Source: Pediococcus cellicola (GTDB lineage Bacteria; Bacillota; Bacilli; Lactobacillales; Lactobacillaceae). From it: a stretch of DNA of 64,000 bases. The stretch is taken from contig NZ_JQBR01000005.1 in NCBI RefSeq assembly GCF_001438655.1, positions 1-64,000 of the forward strand, in the 5' to 3' direction. Below are positions 1-9,563 of the stretch, one piece after another. The position numbers and the translations under genes are program-made. The notes under the pieces were generated by a model. That model was not told the origin of the DNA, searched no databases, and worked only from the letters and a program-made list of their open reading frames with translations. Within the stretch, counting starts at the first letter, position 1, and each line of letters opens with the position of its first letter.

Positions 1-58
1 TGTTTGTATCAAATTATAACTTCAGTTCCGTAAAGATCATCTTTTTTTAGTTTAATGA

Positions 59-1354
59 TTATTCCTGAACTTCGTGAATGGCAGGATGAATCGCTTTTTC
101 GGAGTTATCAAGCAGTTTCTGTTTGTTTAAAAACATCAATATAAAACTAGTGAAGAGTAATAAAACCATACCGGTAATTGCAAAAATTGGTAATGCTTGA
201 ACGCGATCGAATAAGTAACCAAAGACAAGAGTGCCAACCGGCATTAGTAGCATACAAATAGTACTGTTTAGGGAGAAAACGCGTCCTTGCATGTGCTCCG
301 GAATTAGTTGCTGCATATAGGTGTTGAGTGGGGTATTGATAAAGACCAGCACAACACCGTTCAAAAAGTTTAACACAATGAAATAAAGGGTGTTAAGTGC
401 AGCTGTCAGACCGAAAATTTCTGGCAAACCCACTGCAATTAGGATTAAGGAAAGTAAACCAATGTTTACATAGGAAATAATAACTGGATGATGCTTTAAC
501 TTCATTAAACTTAAAATGAGACCTCCGGCAAACATGCCAACAGCGATTGCGGAATCGGTAATACCATATTGAGCACTTGATAATTTTAATGTTTTTACCA
601 AAAAGTAAGGTTCGCCGACATTCACTGCGGAGAAGAAAAAGTTAATGGCAGCAGCCGAAATGATCAAAATTAACAAGAGTCGTTGCGTACGTAAATATTC
701 AAACCCACTACGAAAGTTTTGCCAGATCGTTTCAGTTTGCCCTGATTGAGTGGCGTCATCTTCTTCTGAAGTTTCAATGCTGTTAAACTTCAAGAAGGCG
801 ATCGTAACCAAAGCAATTAATTCGAAACCAATTTCGATAAACGCAAACATGGCAATTGAAATTAAGGTATAGATCAAGGCACCCACAATCGGTGCCAAGA
901 ATGAAGCTAACGAGGAAATCGACTGATTTAAAGAATTTACTTTCTGAAGTTCATCATCTTTAAATAACTGTACAAGGCTGGCGGTGAGCGCCGTTCCCAA
1001 AAAATTATCAGTAATTTGTAGGATAATTATTAAGGTAATTAGTTCTGGATAGTACTGGGTAGGCCAGATATTGAAAACCATGCCAAAGAGGAAAAGTCCA
1101 ATGCTCGTAACAACTTGAGCTAAAAGCATAATTTTACGATGATTGAAGTTGTCAATCACGTAACCTACAAATGGAGTTAATAATAAAGAAATGATAGGGC
1201 CAGTAATCAAAAAGACCCCCATGCCTAAAGCAGATCCTGTCCGATGTAAAATATATAAACTAATGGCAAAAGACAGCATGCCACTCCCAAAGTCGCCAGC
1301 AAATCTAATCACAAGTAAACGAAGCATTTGTACAGATGATTTGAATTTATTCAT
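59..1354 (-). CDS. MFS transporter (multidrug-efflux-like)
   Basis: A 431-residue polytopic membrane protein with about twelve hydrophobic helices, the usual size for the major facilitator superfamily. Helix 1 is close to the N-terminus (LRLLVIRFAGDFGSGMLSFA), and a motif A-like loop between helices 2 and 3 reads GYVIDNFNHRKIML. This arrangement is typical of the enterobactin-exporter/macrolide-efflux type MFS proteins of Firmicutes, so export of a hydrophobic compound is likely, but the substrate cannot be read from sequence. The start is supported by the ribosome binding site GGAGG 8 bases upstream. It stands alone, with the LiaF-like gene upstream on the same strand. Confidence 0.85.
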   Translation of the reverse strand: MNKFKSSVQMLRLLVIRFAGDFGSGMLSFAISLYILHRTGSALGMGVFLITGPIISLLLTPFVGYVIDNFNHRKIMLLAQVVTSIGLFLFGMVFNIWPTQYYPELITLIIILQITDNFLGTALTASLVQLFKDDELQKVNSLNQSISSLASFLAPIVGALIYTLISIAMFAFIEIGFELIALVTIAFLKFNSIETSEEDDATQSGQTETIWQNFRSGFEYLRTQRLLLILIISAAAINFFFSAVNVGEPYFLVKTLKLSSAQYGITDSAIAVGMFAGGLILSLMKLKHHPVIISYVNIGLLSLILIAVGLPEIFGLTAALNTLYFIVLNFLNGVVLVFINTPLNTYMQQLIPEHMQGRVFSLNSTICMLLMPVGTLVFGYLFDRVQALPIFAITGMVLLLFTSFILMFLNKQKLLDNSEKAIHPAIHEVQE

Positions 1355-1399
1355 AGTTATACCTCCATTTTTGAAGTGAGATTGAACTTCAATTAATTC

Positions 1400-2128
1400 T
1401 TAAATATAGTGAATCGTGATATCTCCCATGGAAAAGTTACCCATAATGGTAACTTTGGGCCCCGTTTTAGTGGGCTTCAGTCCTTTTTCGGACGTGTCAG
1501 CTGCAAAAGAATTCAGTTGCGTTTGCACGTTCCATTCCTTGGGGATGTATAGATCAATATCGCCTATACTGCCTGTTAGTTCAATGACAGCATGGTCTGC
1601 AATAATCTCGGCATGGTCGAAGTAAACTTTAGCGTCGCCCATTTTGACATGAATGAGGGCGCTCTGAAAATTAGTGGATTGAACGTAACGAATCGCACTG
1701 CCAATATGTACATTAACGTTAACTAAAGATTCATAGTCATTGGTCTCTGTATCTGAAAAAGTATGACTTTGAGCGTGAGCGTTAGATGAAAAGGATCGGT
1801 ACCATTTACGTTTGAGTGGCTGAAGGACCAAAGATAGGCCAATGCTAAATAATAAGGCGGCACCTAAAAGGGTCCAAGGCACTAAACTCGTAATTCCCAA
1901 GGGTTTAGCGTATAACATACAGATGAAGGTAAGACTAAAAATGGTTCCGGCGACGCTAAAGTAGACAACGCTTTTGATAGCGGCTGCTGCCAGCACTAGG
2001 GTTAAGATGAGTGTCCAGAAGCCCACGTGATAAGAAAATAGGCCTAATTTGCTGGCTACGAGGACAACTGCACAGACTAAGAAGAATAGTCCCCAAAACC
2101 AGTGACTCCAGTTTGTTTTTTTGTTCAT
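1400..2128 (-). CDS. LiaF-like membrane protein (cell envelope stress response)
   Basis: A 242-residue protein with four hydrophobic helices in residues 8-105, a basic linker (QPLKRKWYR) and a soluble, beta-rich C-terminal domain from about residue 130 to the end (VNVNVHIGSAIRYVQ, then LTGSIGDIDLYIPKEW). This is the layout of LiaF/toast-rack domain proteins that modulate envelope-stress signalling. Its start overlaps the stop of the upstream LytTR gene by one base (TAATG), so the two are translationally coupled. Such LytTR plus LiaF-like pairs are common in lactobacilli; LiaF-like modulation of the LytTR partner is an inference. Confidence 0.75.
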   Translation of the reverse strand: MNKKTNWSHWFWGLFFLVCAVVLVASKLGLFSYHVGFWTLILTLVLAAAAIKSVVYFSVAGTIFSLTFICMLYAKPLGITSLVPWTLLGAALLFSIGLSLVLQPLKRKWYRSFSSNAHAQSHTFSDTETNDYESLVNVNVHIGSAIRYVQSTNFQSALIHVKMGDAKVYFDHAEIIADHAVIELTGSIGDIDLYIPKEWNVQTQLNSFAADTSEKGLKPTKTGPKVTIMGNFSMGDITIHYI

Positions 2129-2580
2129 TATAATGACCTCATTTCGTTTAAACGTTCTTGTAATTGTTTGTAATAACGCCTTGATGCATAAACTTGTTTA
2201 TGTGAATTGTGAAAAGATATGAGGCAAGTCGAAATAGATTTGTTCAAGGCATTGATTTGGTAAAGATTCACCAGCGCTGATTTGGAAATTTGTAGGAAGT
2301 AACCTGGTAAGCGATCAGCCAATTCATACAGATGCTTTTTACTCATATAGATATTATCGGATGTATGTATTTGCAAGCGACGGTCTGCAGTTTCAATAAA
2401 CAGAATTTGATCTAGTTTCAGAAAATATTCAGTTTCGCCTTGATAGCAAGCAATCGCATCTTCTTGGCTAAGATTCTCTAGAATTTGTTGCCAACGCTTG
2501 ACGTTTGGATCATTGCTAGCAGCTCTAATGATAATTTCTGGTTCATGTATTTGATCATCAAGGTCAAGTCGAACTTTCAT
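2128..2580 (-). CDS. LytTR-family transcriptional regulator (no receiver domain)
   Basis: A 150-residue protein whose second half (about residues 50-148) is a LytTR DNA-binding domain: YFLKLDQILFIETADRRLQI, then FLQISKSALVNLYQI, a conserved LytTR stretch. There is no receiver domain, so it is not a phosphorylated response regulator. The ribosome binding site AGGAGG lies just upstream. It is the first gene of a two-gene unit with the LiaF-like protein, transcribed away from the signal peptidase genes, and probably regulates its own operon. Targets are unknown. Confidence 0.85.
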   Translation of the reverse strand: MKVRLDLDDQIHEPEIIIRAASNDPNVKRWQQILENLSQEDAIACYQGETEYFLKLDQILFIETADRRLQIHTSDNIYMSKKHLYELADRLPGYFLQISKSALVNLYQINALNKSISTCLISFHNSHKQVYASRRYYKQLQERLNEMRSL

Positions 2581-2783
2581 TGACGTTGCCTCCTTTCGTG
2601 TATGCTATTATTAGACTACTTTTATGATCAGAAAGAAATGCTTTTTGTGTAAGTGGTCAAAAATAAGTCATAAGCGGTTAGAAAATGATGAGATTTCTCA
2701 TTTAAAAAAATGTGTTACTTTGATTTGAATTTCAACCCGTCATGGTAGAATTAGTTTAGATAAATTGATAGTGGGGGATTTCT

Positions 2784-3398
2784 ATGAAAATATTTAAAAG
2801 CATCTTAAGTTGGTTGTTTCCAGTGTTTATTGGTTTTGCAATTGCGCTGTTAGTACGAACTTACCTATTTGGTGTGGTGCGTGTCGATGGTTCATCAATG
2901 GAACCGAATCTAGTCAATAACGAACGGGCAATCGCTTTAAAACAAGCAAAAATTAAACACTTAAGTGTCATTGTATTTGATGCCTACGGAGAAGATCCAA
3001 CAGCTAAGCCTGGAATGGACTACGTCAAACGGGTCATTGGGCTACCAGGAGATAAAATTACGTACCGTGATGGTAATTTATATGTGAACCACAAGCTAGT
3101 TCCACAAAAATTTATTAACACTTATCAACGGACAACGGGAACAGCCCATGGAGCAGAGGCCACCAAATGGAATTTAGCATCAGTAGCTAAAGCACATCAC
3201 TGGGGGAACCAACCGAGGACGGTTCCAGCAAATGAGTATTTTGTGATGGGTGATCATCGTTATGTATCCAATGACAGTCGGTATTGGGGATTTGTAAAGA
3301 AGGACAAAGTAGTTGGTGTGGTGAAAGTGCCATTCTGGGGTAATGCAACGGCTAAGCGAAATGTTAACCAACGTGTGAATGATTATCCGCAAAAATAA
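2784..3398 (+). CDS. lepB: Signal peptidase I (first tandem copy)
   Basis: A 204-residue membrane-anchored serine protease of family S26 that removes Sec and Tat signal peptides at the outer membrane face. One N-terminal helix (about residues 8-30) is followed by box B, VDGSSMEPN, with the nucleophile Ser38. The catalytic lysine is Lys82 in YVKRVIGLPGD. Box E is GDHRYVSNDSRYWG, where Tyr replaces the usual Ser after GDHR. The ribosome binding site GGGGGA is well placed. A close paralogue follows after 96 bases, so this is a tandem duplication; lactobacilli often carry several type I signal peptidases. Confidence 0.93.
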   Translation: MKIFKSILSWLFPVFIGFAIALLVRTYLFGVVRVDGSSMEPNLVNNERAIALKQAKIKHLSVIVFDAYGEDPTAKPGMDYVKRVIGLPGDKITYRDGNLYVNHKLVPQKFINTYQRTTGTAHGAEATKWNLASVAKAHHWGNQPRTVPANEYFVMGDHRYVSNDSRYWGFVKKDKVVGVVKVPFWGNATAKRNVNQRVNDYPQK

Positions 3399-3494
3399 TT
3401 TATGAAGATTTTGTATAGCTTTGGGCGTAAAACGAGATTTTTAATCAGCTTTGCACTAAAATAGAGACATAAATAAGTTTATTGAGGAGTTTTC

Positions 3495-4100
3495 ATGAAA
3501 ACTATAAAAAGTATTTTAAGTTGGGTTGTGCCCATTCTTATTGGGTTAGCGATCGCGATGCTAGTACGCAGTTTCTTATTTGAAATTGTCCGGGTCGATG
3601 GGTCGTCAATGGAACCGAATTTAGTGAACAATGAACGCGTATTTGTTTTAAAACAAGAAAAAATCAAGCACTTGAGCGTCATCGTTTTTGACGCTTACGG
3701 TGCGGATCCCGAGGCTACTCCAGGAACCGAGTATGTAAAGCGTGTTATCGGAATGCCAGGAGATGAAATTTCTTATAAAAATGGGGATCTGTACGTTAAT
3801 GATAAAAAAGTTCCACAGTCCTTCATTAACAAGTATCAGCGAACGACAGGAACAGCCATTGGCGCGGAGGCAACCGATTGGAATCTTGCATCAGTTGCGA
3901 AAGCGCGTGGTTGGGGGAGTAAGCCCGAAAAGGTACCTTCCGGTGAATACTTTGTGATGGGCGATCACCGCAGTGTTTCCAATGATAGTCGTTATTGGGG
4001 ATTTGTGAAGAAAAGCGAAGTAATGGGTGTAGTTAAGGTGCCATTCTGGGGGAGCGCTTCAGCTAAGAAGAACGTCAACCACCGAACGAGTGACTATTAA
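3495..4100 (+). CDS. lepB: Signal peptidase I (second tandem copy)
   Basis: A 201-residue paralogue of the upstream gene, with most positions identical and the same insert between box D and box E. Nucleophile Ser38 (VDGSSMEPN), general base Lys82 (YVKRVIGMPGD) and box E in the canonical form GDHRSVSNDSRYWG are all present. One N-terminal membrane anchor is visible. The ribosome binding site GAGGAG lies 8 bases before the ATG, and a terminator follows the gene. Both copies look intact, so dosage or substrate division is more likely than redundancy through decay. Confidence 0.93.
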   Translation: MKTIKSILSWVVPILIGLAIAMLVRSFLFEIVRVDGSSMEPNLVNNERVFVLKQEKIKHLSVIVFDAYGADPEATPGTEYVKRVIGMPGDEISYKNGDLYVNDKKVPQSFINKYQRTTGTAIGAEATDWNLASVAKARGWGSKPEKVPSGEYFVMGDHRSVSNDSRYWGFVKKSEVMGVVKVPFWGSASAKKNVNHRTSDY

Positions 4101-4114
4101 TCGTTAAAATAAGG

Positions 4115-4149
4115 ACATCAAGAGTTGAAAAGCTTTTGATGTTTTTTTA
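4115..4149 (+). terminator. Intrinsic terminator after the lepB pair
   Basis: A 10-bp stem (ACATCAAGAG with CTTTTGATGT, one G-U pair) with an 8-base loop is followed by seven T residues. Confidence 0.8.
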
Positions 4150-4233
4150 TGGAAAGATTTACTAATAATTGCAAAAGTATTAGAATATGCTTAGTTCATT
4201 CTTATTATTGATTCATAATTTTGGAGGTGCCTT

Positions 4234-5550
4234 ATGGAAAAAGAAGTTTCACAAGAGAACGTCGCAAAATTTCGGCAAGCATTTAATGCTGGCAACCGAA
4301 ATACAGTTGTGCAACGTGCTGCAACAAAAAATGGTGTTTTGAATGCAAGTGAAGATATTGCGGCAAAGGTGCGCCTCGACCGAACTTTTTCAATTGAAAT
4401 CGACACGGGTAAGGTCACAAATCAGCGTCAAAGTGGACGATGCTGGCTATTTTCCCTTTTAAATACGTTGCGTCACCAAGTGGCCGATAAATATGATCTG
4501 AAGGATTTTGAATTATCACAAGCTTATTCTTATTTTTGGGATAAAATCGAGCGAGCAAATATTTTTTATGAAAATATTATTCGCACTGCTGACAAACCCA
4601 CCACAGATCGTGAAGTTGAATTTTATTTAGCTGGCCCTGGAGATGATGGCGGTCAGTGGGCTATGGCAGCAAGTCTGGTCCAAAAATACGGTGTGGTACC
4701 TGCCTCAGTTATGCCAGAAAGTTTCAATACAAATAACACGACGGGGTTCGGCGGAGCTTTGGACACTAAATTGCGTAAGGATGCTGTTGAATTACGTGAA
4801 CTTAAAAATAGCGGCGCAACTGAAGGTCAATTGAATGCTAAACGTGATCATCTATTAGGTGAGGTTTACCGAATGACAGCAATTGCAGTTGGCGAACCAC
4901 CTGTTAAATTTGATTTTGAATATCGTGATGACAAGAAAAATTATCATCGAGATGCCGATTTAACACCTAAGGAATTCTATGATAAATATATTGGGGTTGA
5001 TTTGGATGACTACGTAGTTCTTACAAATGCCCCATACAAGCCATTTGACAAGCTATACAGTTTACCGGCAGAAGATAATGTTGTTGGTGGTAAAAACATT
5101 ACCTTATTAAATGTCGAAATGGACACCCTACGCAAGGCAGCAGTTGCCCAGCTTAAAGATGGCGAAACAGTTTGGTTTGGTAATGATGTTTTAGAGCAAA
5201 TGGATCGTAAGGAAGGTTTCTTAGATAGCCAGCTTTATCAAACGGACGCCTTATTTGATGTTGATTTAAGTTTAAGCAAGGCAGAACGATTTGAATATGG
5301 CCAAGCCCAAGTTTCGCACGCCATGACGTTAACTGGCGTCGATGTTGTAAACGATCAGCCAACTAAATGGAAGGTTGAGAACAGTTGGGGTGAAAAAAAT
5401 GGTAAAGATGGCTACTTTGTAATGACGGATGACTGGTTTGAAAACTATGTTTATGAAGTTGTGGTACATCGTAAATATTTAACTCCTGATCAGTTAAAAG
5501 TAGCGGACTCTGAACCAGAACCATTACCAGTTTGGGATCCTCTTATGTAG
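4234..5550 (+). CDS. pepC: Aminopeptidase C (bleomycin hydrolase family)
   Basis: A 438-residue cytoplasmic cysteine peptidase of family C1B that releases N-terminal residues from oligopeptides, part of the lactobacillus peptide-utilisation set. The catalytic Cys70 lies in NQRQSGRCWLFS, the His in QVSHAMTLTGVD and the Asn in VENSWGEKNGKDGY. Length matches the PepC family (about 440-450 residues). The ribosome binding site GGAGGTG is 6 bases from the ATG. The gene is monocistronic, with terminators before and after. Confidence 0.95.
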   Translation: MEKEVSQENVAKFRQAFNAGNRNTVVQRAATKNGVLNASEDIAAKVRLDRTFSIEIDTGKVTNQRQSGRCWLFSLLNTLRHQVADKYDLKDFELSQAYSYFWDKIERANIFYENIIRTADKPTTDREVEFYLAGPGDDGGQWAMAASLVQKYGVVPASVMPESFNTNNTTGFGGALDTKLRKDAVELRELKNSGATEGQLNAKRDHLLGEVYRMTAIAVGEPPVKFDFEYRDDKKNYHRDADLTPKEFYDKYIGVDLDDYVVLTNAPYKPFDKLYSLPAEDNVVGGKNITLLNVEMDTLRKAAVAQLKDGETVWFGNDVLEQMDRKEGFLDSQLYQTDALFDVDLSLSKAERFEYGQAQVSHAMTLTGVDVVNDQPTKWKVENSWGEKNGKDGYFVMTDDWFENYVYEVVVHRKYLTPDQLKVADSEPEPLPVWDPLM

Positions 5551-5568
5551 TTAAATGAAGTTCAGTAA

Positions 5569-5597
5569 AGCTCAATGTGAGATTGGGCTTTTTATTT
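5569..5597 (+). terminator. Intrinsic terminator after pepC
   Basis: An 8-bp stem (AGCTCAAT with ATTGGGCT) and a 5-base loop are followed by TTTTTATTTT. Confidence 0.75.
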
Positions 5598-5640
5598 TGC
5601 AAAAATTTACGAAACATTAAATGAAAATATATCAAAACTG

Positions 5641-5669
5641 TTTACATTTATTTTCGGAACGCTTATAAT
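5641..5669 (+). promoter_or_regulatory. Sigma-A promoter for the MMPL gene
   Basis: A -35 box TTTACA (5641-5646) and a perfect -10 box TATAAT (5664-5669) are separated by 17 bp, about 40 bases before the MMPL start codon. Confidence 0.75.
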
Positions 5670-5710
5670 ATCCTTTTGTATATTAAAGTGGACATTGAAA
5701 GGAGATAAAC

Positions 5711-8700
5711 ATGCAGAAATTTGTGAAGAATCACGGTATTGCGCTGATTGTGTGGCTTGGCATTATTTTAATTAGCATTTTTACCTTGCCGGATATTGAT
5801 CAATTGGTTCGTTCTCATGCGGAGACCAAAATACCTAGTGCGGCACAAAGTCAAATTGCAAATCGAATTCAGTCCAAGTGGGGATATGGACAAGGGAATA
5901 CGACGCAAGTGGTGGCTATTTTTAATAATGGCGATCAAAAGTTAACCGCAAACCAAAAGGAAAACATTAATAGTACCGTTCAGTATTTACGTGATAATAA
6001 AAAGAAATACGGGATTAAAGATGTCACCGCAGCATCCGATAATGCCGAGACACGTAAACAGTTGGTTTCAAAGGATAAGACCACCCAGTTAGTGCAATTA
6101 TTGGTATCTAAGAAACACGGGTCTTATAAGAAGATAGATAAAGAACTGACAAAAGCGGTCAAAACACCTAATGTCAAAACATACATTACGGGTGGGGACA
6201 TTTTAAATGAAAAATTCTCCGAGGCTACTCAGGAGGGAGTTAAGAAAACTGAAATTATTGCGGCTATTTTCATTTTTATCGTTTTGATTTTAGTTTTCCG
6301 CTCACCAATTGTACCGTTGATTTCGGTATTTACGGTTGGCGTTTCGTTTATCACGACGCTTTCGATCGTGACAAACTTAGTTTCAAAGGTAAACTTTCCA
6401 TTTTCTAACTTCACCCAAGTTTTCATCGTGGTGGTGTTGTTCGGAATTGGAACAGATTACAATATTTTGCTTTATGAGCAATTTAAAGAGCAATTAAGTA
6501 AAGGTGAAGATCGGCATACAGCCAGTCGTAAGGCAATCAGAACCGCTGGACGAACCATTTTGTATAGTGGTTCATCCGTCTTCATTGGTTTCTTAGCACT
6601 TGGTTTAGCTAAGTTCTCCATATATAAGTCAGCTGTTGGGGTTGCCCTTGGCGTTGCCGTCTTAATTGTGGTGCTCCTTACTTTAAACCCATTCTTTATG
6701 AGTGTCTTGGGTAAAAAAATGTTCTGGCCGTCTAAGAACTTTAATGGTCATTCACAAAGTAAGATGTGGCGTGCTTTGGCAAACTCATCAGTTTTGCACC
6801 CTATTATTGCCTTAGCATTGGTCTTGCTTTTGACCGTACCATTTGTTGCAACTGGCTCAGGAACCTTAAATTATGATGATTTAGTTGAATTAAGTGATAA
6901 GTTACCTGAAAAAGTTGGATTTAATGTCGTTAAAGATCACTTTTCGGCAGGAACGGCCGAGCCTTCAACTTTATACATCCGTTCGAATAAACGGTTGGAC
7001 AATGAGAAAACTTTGAAGTTGATTGATCAAGTTACTCAGCAACTTCAAAAAGAAAAAGGAATCAAAACGGTGGCTTCGGCGACCCAACCAGGTGGCTCAG
7101 AAATTGGGAAACTTTATGTCAAAGGCCAGGTTAAAACGGTCACTACGGGAATTGATAAGGCACACAAAGGCTTAAATACGATCGGTAAGGGTCTTACGAG
7201 CGCTTCTGATCAATTAGCTGGCACCGATATGGATAGTGGTTTAAACAGTGTCCAGAAGCTTATCAATGGAACTGAAGTGCTACGTAATGGTTCCTTGAAG
7301 ATTACAGCGGGTGCTAATAAGCTTTCAAGTGGTGCTTCGAAGATTTCAAATGGTGTATCTGGGATGAGTAGTCAAATTTCTCCGCTAGTGAGTGGCCTAA
7401 ATCAATATGCTGGTGGTGTTGATAGCTTAAGTTCAGGGTTAAGTTTGTTAAATAGCAATTCAAGTCAGTTAACAAATGGCTCACAAGAATTGTTAACTTC
7501 GGCTCAGAAGCTTTCAACAGGCGTATCGACACTCAATTCAGCTGCTGTGAAGATTGATAGTCAGTTAGATGGTCTGCAACAAACGTTAAGTGCAGGAAAT
7601 ACGGCCATGGGCAGTCTTTCTGGGCTAAGTAGTGGCGTGAAGCAGTTAAACACCTTGAAAGCAGAATTGGCTAAGTCACAAGGTGCGGTTAATAGTTTGG
7701 AACAACTAGCCCCACTGCTAACCGAACTCGAATCAGCTAAGAAAAACTTGGCGGCTGTTAACAGCTCGTTTGCTAGTTTAGACAAAGTTTCTAGTGCGTT
7801 AACTTCAGCAGCTACTGATTCTGCTCAGGCTGCTGCCTCAAATACAGCCGCATTAAAAACATTGTCAAGTATTGACCAAAGTACAATGAGTGCGGCGGAC
7901 AAACAAAAATTAGCGACTGCGGAATCACAAATCACGGCCGGTGCCAAAACAGCTGGTGCATCAGCACAAACGATTAAAACAACCGGTGAAACTTTAAGTG
8001 GACTTTCCAGTGTGAAGACGCAGGTTGAAAATCTTGAAAAAGAATTAAATGCAGTGAATATTGATTCCAACACAATTAGTGAATTAAAACAGCTTGAATC
8101 AGTTATGAGCCAAGCGGAGTCTCTCATGAATTCAACTAATATTAGTGAGACACAAATAAATCAATTGATCACGCTGGGCAGTCAATTAAAGAACGCTTCA
8201 GGTAGTATTTCTCAATTGAAGCAGTTTACGGCTGGTGTCGAGCAACTAAATGCACAAGTTAATAAAAACTCAGCCTTGGTTAATGGTGTTGCTAAGTTAA
8301 ACGGTGGCCTTAACCAATATGCGAATAGTGTTCAATTGGCAGCAAGTGGTGCCTCAACCTTGTCCAGCAAGAGCGGTCAATTGACAGGCGGCGTTGGTCA
8401 ACTAACTAGTGGTTTGGGAACCTTGACAAGCAGTCTTAATCAGCTTTCAAGCGGAGCAAGCACGTTAGCTGGTTCCACACCAGCCTTAACGAGTGGCCTT
8501 GACCAAGAAGTATCTGGTCAAAAGCAGATGTATAGTACACTCAAAGGCTTATCTGGTAAAATGGGCGAACTTCAAACCGGTTTGAAGACAGCTGCTGATG
8601 GTACAAAGACTATTGGCTCTGGGATGACAACGGCTAATGATTATCTAAATGGTATGGGAAATTCATCAGTTGGGAAAACATTCTATATTCCGGCTGATCA

Positions 8701-9460
8701 AATCCATGGTAAGTCATTCAAACCTGTTTTGAAGACCTACTACTCTGAAGATAAGAAAGCGACGAAGTTAACCATTGTACTAGATTCTAATCCTAGTTCT
8801 GCGGCGTCTATGGCAAAAGTGAAGGACATTCAAAAGCAGGTTAAAGATAGCTTGCGTGGAACTTCATTGAAGAATGCACAGGTGGCAATTGGTGGTCAAA
8901 CTTCTCAGACTGCCGATATCAACAAAGTTGCGGGAAATGACTTCACGAGAACGGCCGCAATTATGATTGTCGGAATTCTGATTGCCTTAATGTTTGTAAC
9001 CCGATCAATTTTGATGCCATTCTACATTATTGGAACGCTACTATTGGCTTACTACAGTTCATTAGGAATTACCAAGGCCATCAGTACCCTCTTCTTAGGG
9101 CACTCGATGCTAACTTGGAACACACCGTTCTTTGGTTTCATTATGATTATTGCGTTGGGTGTTGATTACAGCATCTTCTTAATGATGAGGTATCGCGATT
9201 TCAACAAGGAGTTGAAACCGAGTGCGCGGATTTTGGAGGCTGCTGGCATTATCGGAGCAGTAGTCTTATCAGCAATGATTATCTTAAGTGGTACGTTTGC
9301 TGCTATGATTCCGTCAGGTGTGCTTACGTTGATTCAAGTGGCATTGGTTGTGATCATTGGATTGATTATTTTGATTATTATCATTCCGGTTCTCTTACCA
9401 AGCTTAATTAAGTTAACGTATGAAGGCGTGTCATTTAAGAAGAAAAAGAATAAGCATTAG
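5711..9460 (+). CDS. MMPL/RND-family membrane protein with long repeat-rich extracellular domain
   Basis: A 1249-residue protein with two MMPL transmembrane bundles. The first comprises a helix at residues 9-28 and a bundle at about 175-385; it includes the GIGTDYNILLYEQF motif, with the membrane-embedded Asp-Tyr typical of RND/MMPL proton relays. The second is at about 1075-1240 and carries the matching motif IALGVDYSIFLMMRYRDF. Between them lies a roughly 600-residue Ser/Gly/Leu-rich domain made of degenerate repeats of the type LSSGxxxLxxG, expected to form long helical coiled coils outside the membrane. Firmicute YdfJ-like proteins share this plan. Substrate export (lipid, siderophore or polymer) is assumed from the family only. 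A strong promoter, the ribosome binding site AAAGGAG and a downstream terminator show a single-gene unit. Confidence 0.85.
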   Translation: MQKFVKNHGIALIVWLGIILISIFTLPDIDQLVRSHAETKIPSAAQSQIANRIQSKWGYGQGNTTQVVAIFNNGDQKLTANQKENINSTVQYLRDNKKKYGIKDVTAASDNAETRKQLVSKDKTTQLVQLLVSKKHGSYKKIDKELTKAVKTPNVKTYITGGDILNEKFSEATQEGVKKTEIIAAIFIFIVLILVFRSPIVPLISVFTVGVSFITTLSIVTNLVSKVNFPFSNFTQVFIVVVLFGIGTDYNILLYEQFKEQLSKGEDRHTASRKAIRTAGRTILYSGSSVFIGFLALGLAKFSIYKSAVGVALGVAVLIVVLLTLNPFFMSVLGKKMFWPSKNFNGHSQSKMWRALANSSVLHPIIALALVLLLTVPFVATGSGTLNYDDLVELSDKLPEKVGFNVVKDHFSAGTAEPSTLYIRSNKRLDNEKTLKLIDQVTQQLQKEKGIKTVASATQPGGSEIGKLYVKGQVKTVTTGIDKAHKGLNTIGKGLTSASDQLAGTDMDSGLNSVQKLINGTEVLRNGSLKITAGANKLSSGASKISNGVSGMSSQISPLVSGLNQYAGGVDSLSSGLSLLNSNSSQLTNGSQELLTSAQKLSTGVSTLNSAAVKIDSQLDGLQQTLSAGNTAMGSLSGLSSGVKQLNTLKAELAKSQGAVNSLEQLAPLLTELESAKKNLAAVNSSFASLDKVSSALTSAATDSAQAAASNTAALKTLSSIDQSTMSAADKQKLATAESQITAGAKTAGASAQTIKTTGETLSGLSSVKTQVENLEKELNAVNIDSNTISELKQLESVMSQAESLMNSTNISETQINQLITLGSQLKNASGSISQLKQFTAGVEQLNAQVNKNSALVNGVAKLNGGLNQYANSVQLAASGASTLSSKSGQLTGGVGQLTSGLGTLTSSLNQLSSGASTLAGSTPALTSGLDQEVSGQKQMYSTLKGLSGKMGELQTGLKTAADGTKTIGSGMTTANDYLNGMGNSSVGKTFYIPADQIHGKSFKPVLKTYYSEDKKATKLTIVLDSNPSSAASMAKVKDIQKQVKDSLRGTSLKNAQVAIGGQTSQTADINKVAGNDFTRTAAIMIVGILIALMFVTRSILMPFYIIGTLLLAYYSSLGITKAISTLFLGHSMLTWNTPFFGFIMIIALGVDYSIFLMMRYRDFNKELKPSARILEAAGIIGAVVLSAMIILSGTFAAMIPSGVLTLIQVALVVIIGLIILIIIIPVLLPSLIKLTYEGVSFKKKKNKH

Positions 9461-9463
9461 ACT

Positions 9464-9501
9464 AAAAAGGTGTCTCCTTTAATCAAGGAAGACACCTTTT
9501 G
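9464..9501 (+). terminator. Intrinsic terminator after the MMPL gene
   Basis: A long stem (AAAGGTGTC plus TCCTT paired with AAGGA plus GACACCTTT) is followed by TTTTGTTTG. Confidence 0.8.
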
Positions 9502-9563
9502 TTTGTTCTTGTATAATGATGGCAGAAAGGTCATTGTGGACATTTGATTAGGAGGTAGAAAAA

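Noticed and set aside
7825-8127. 100-codon frame antisense to the MMPL gene
   Set aside because: It is a mirror of the Ser/Ala repeat codons of the sense gene, with no ribosome binding site.
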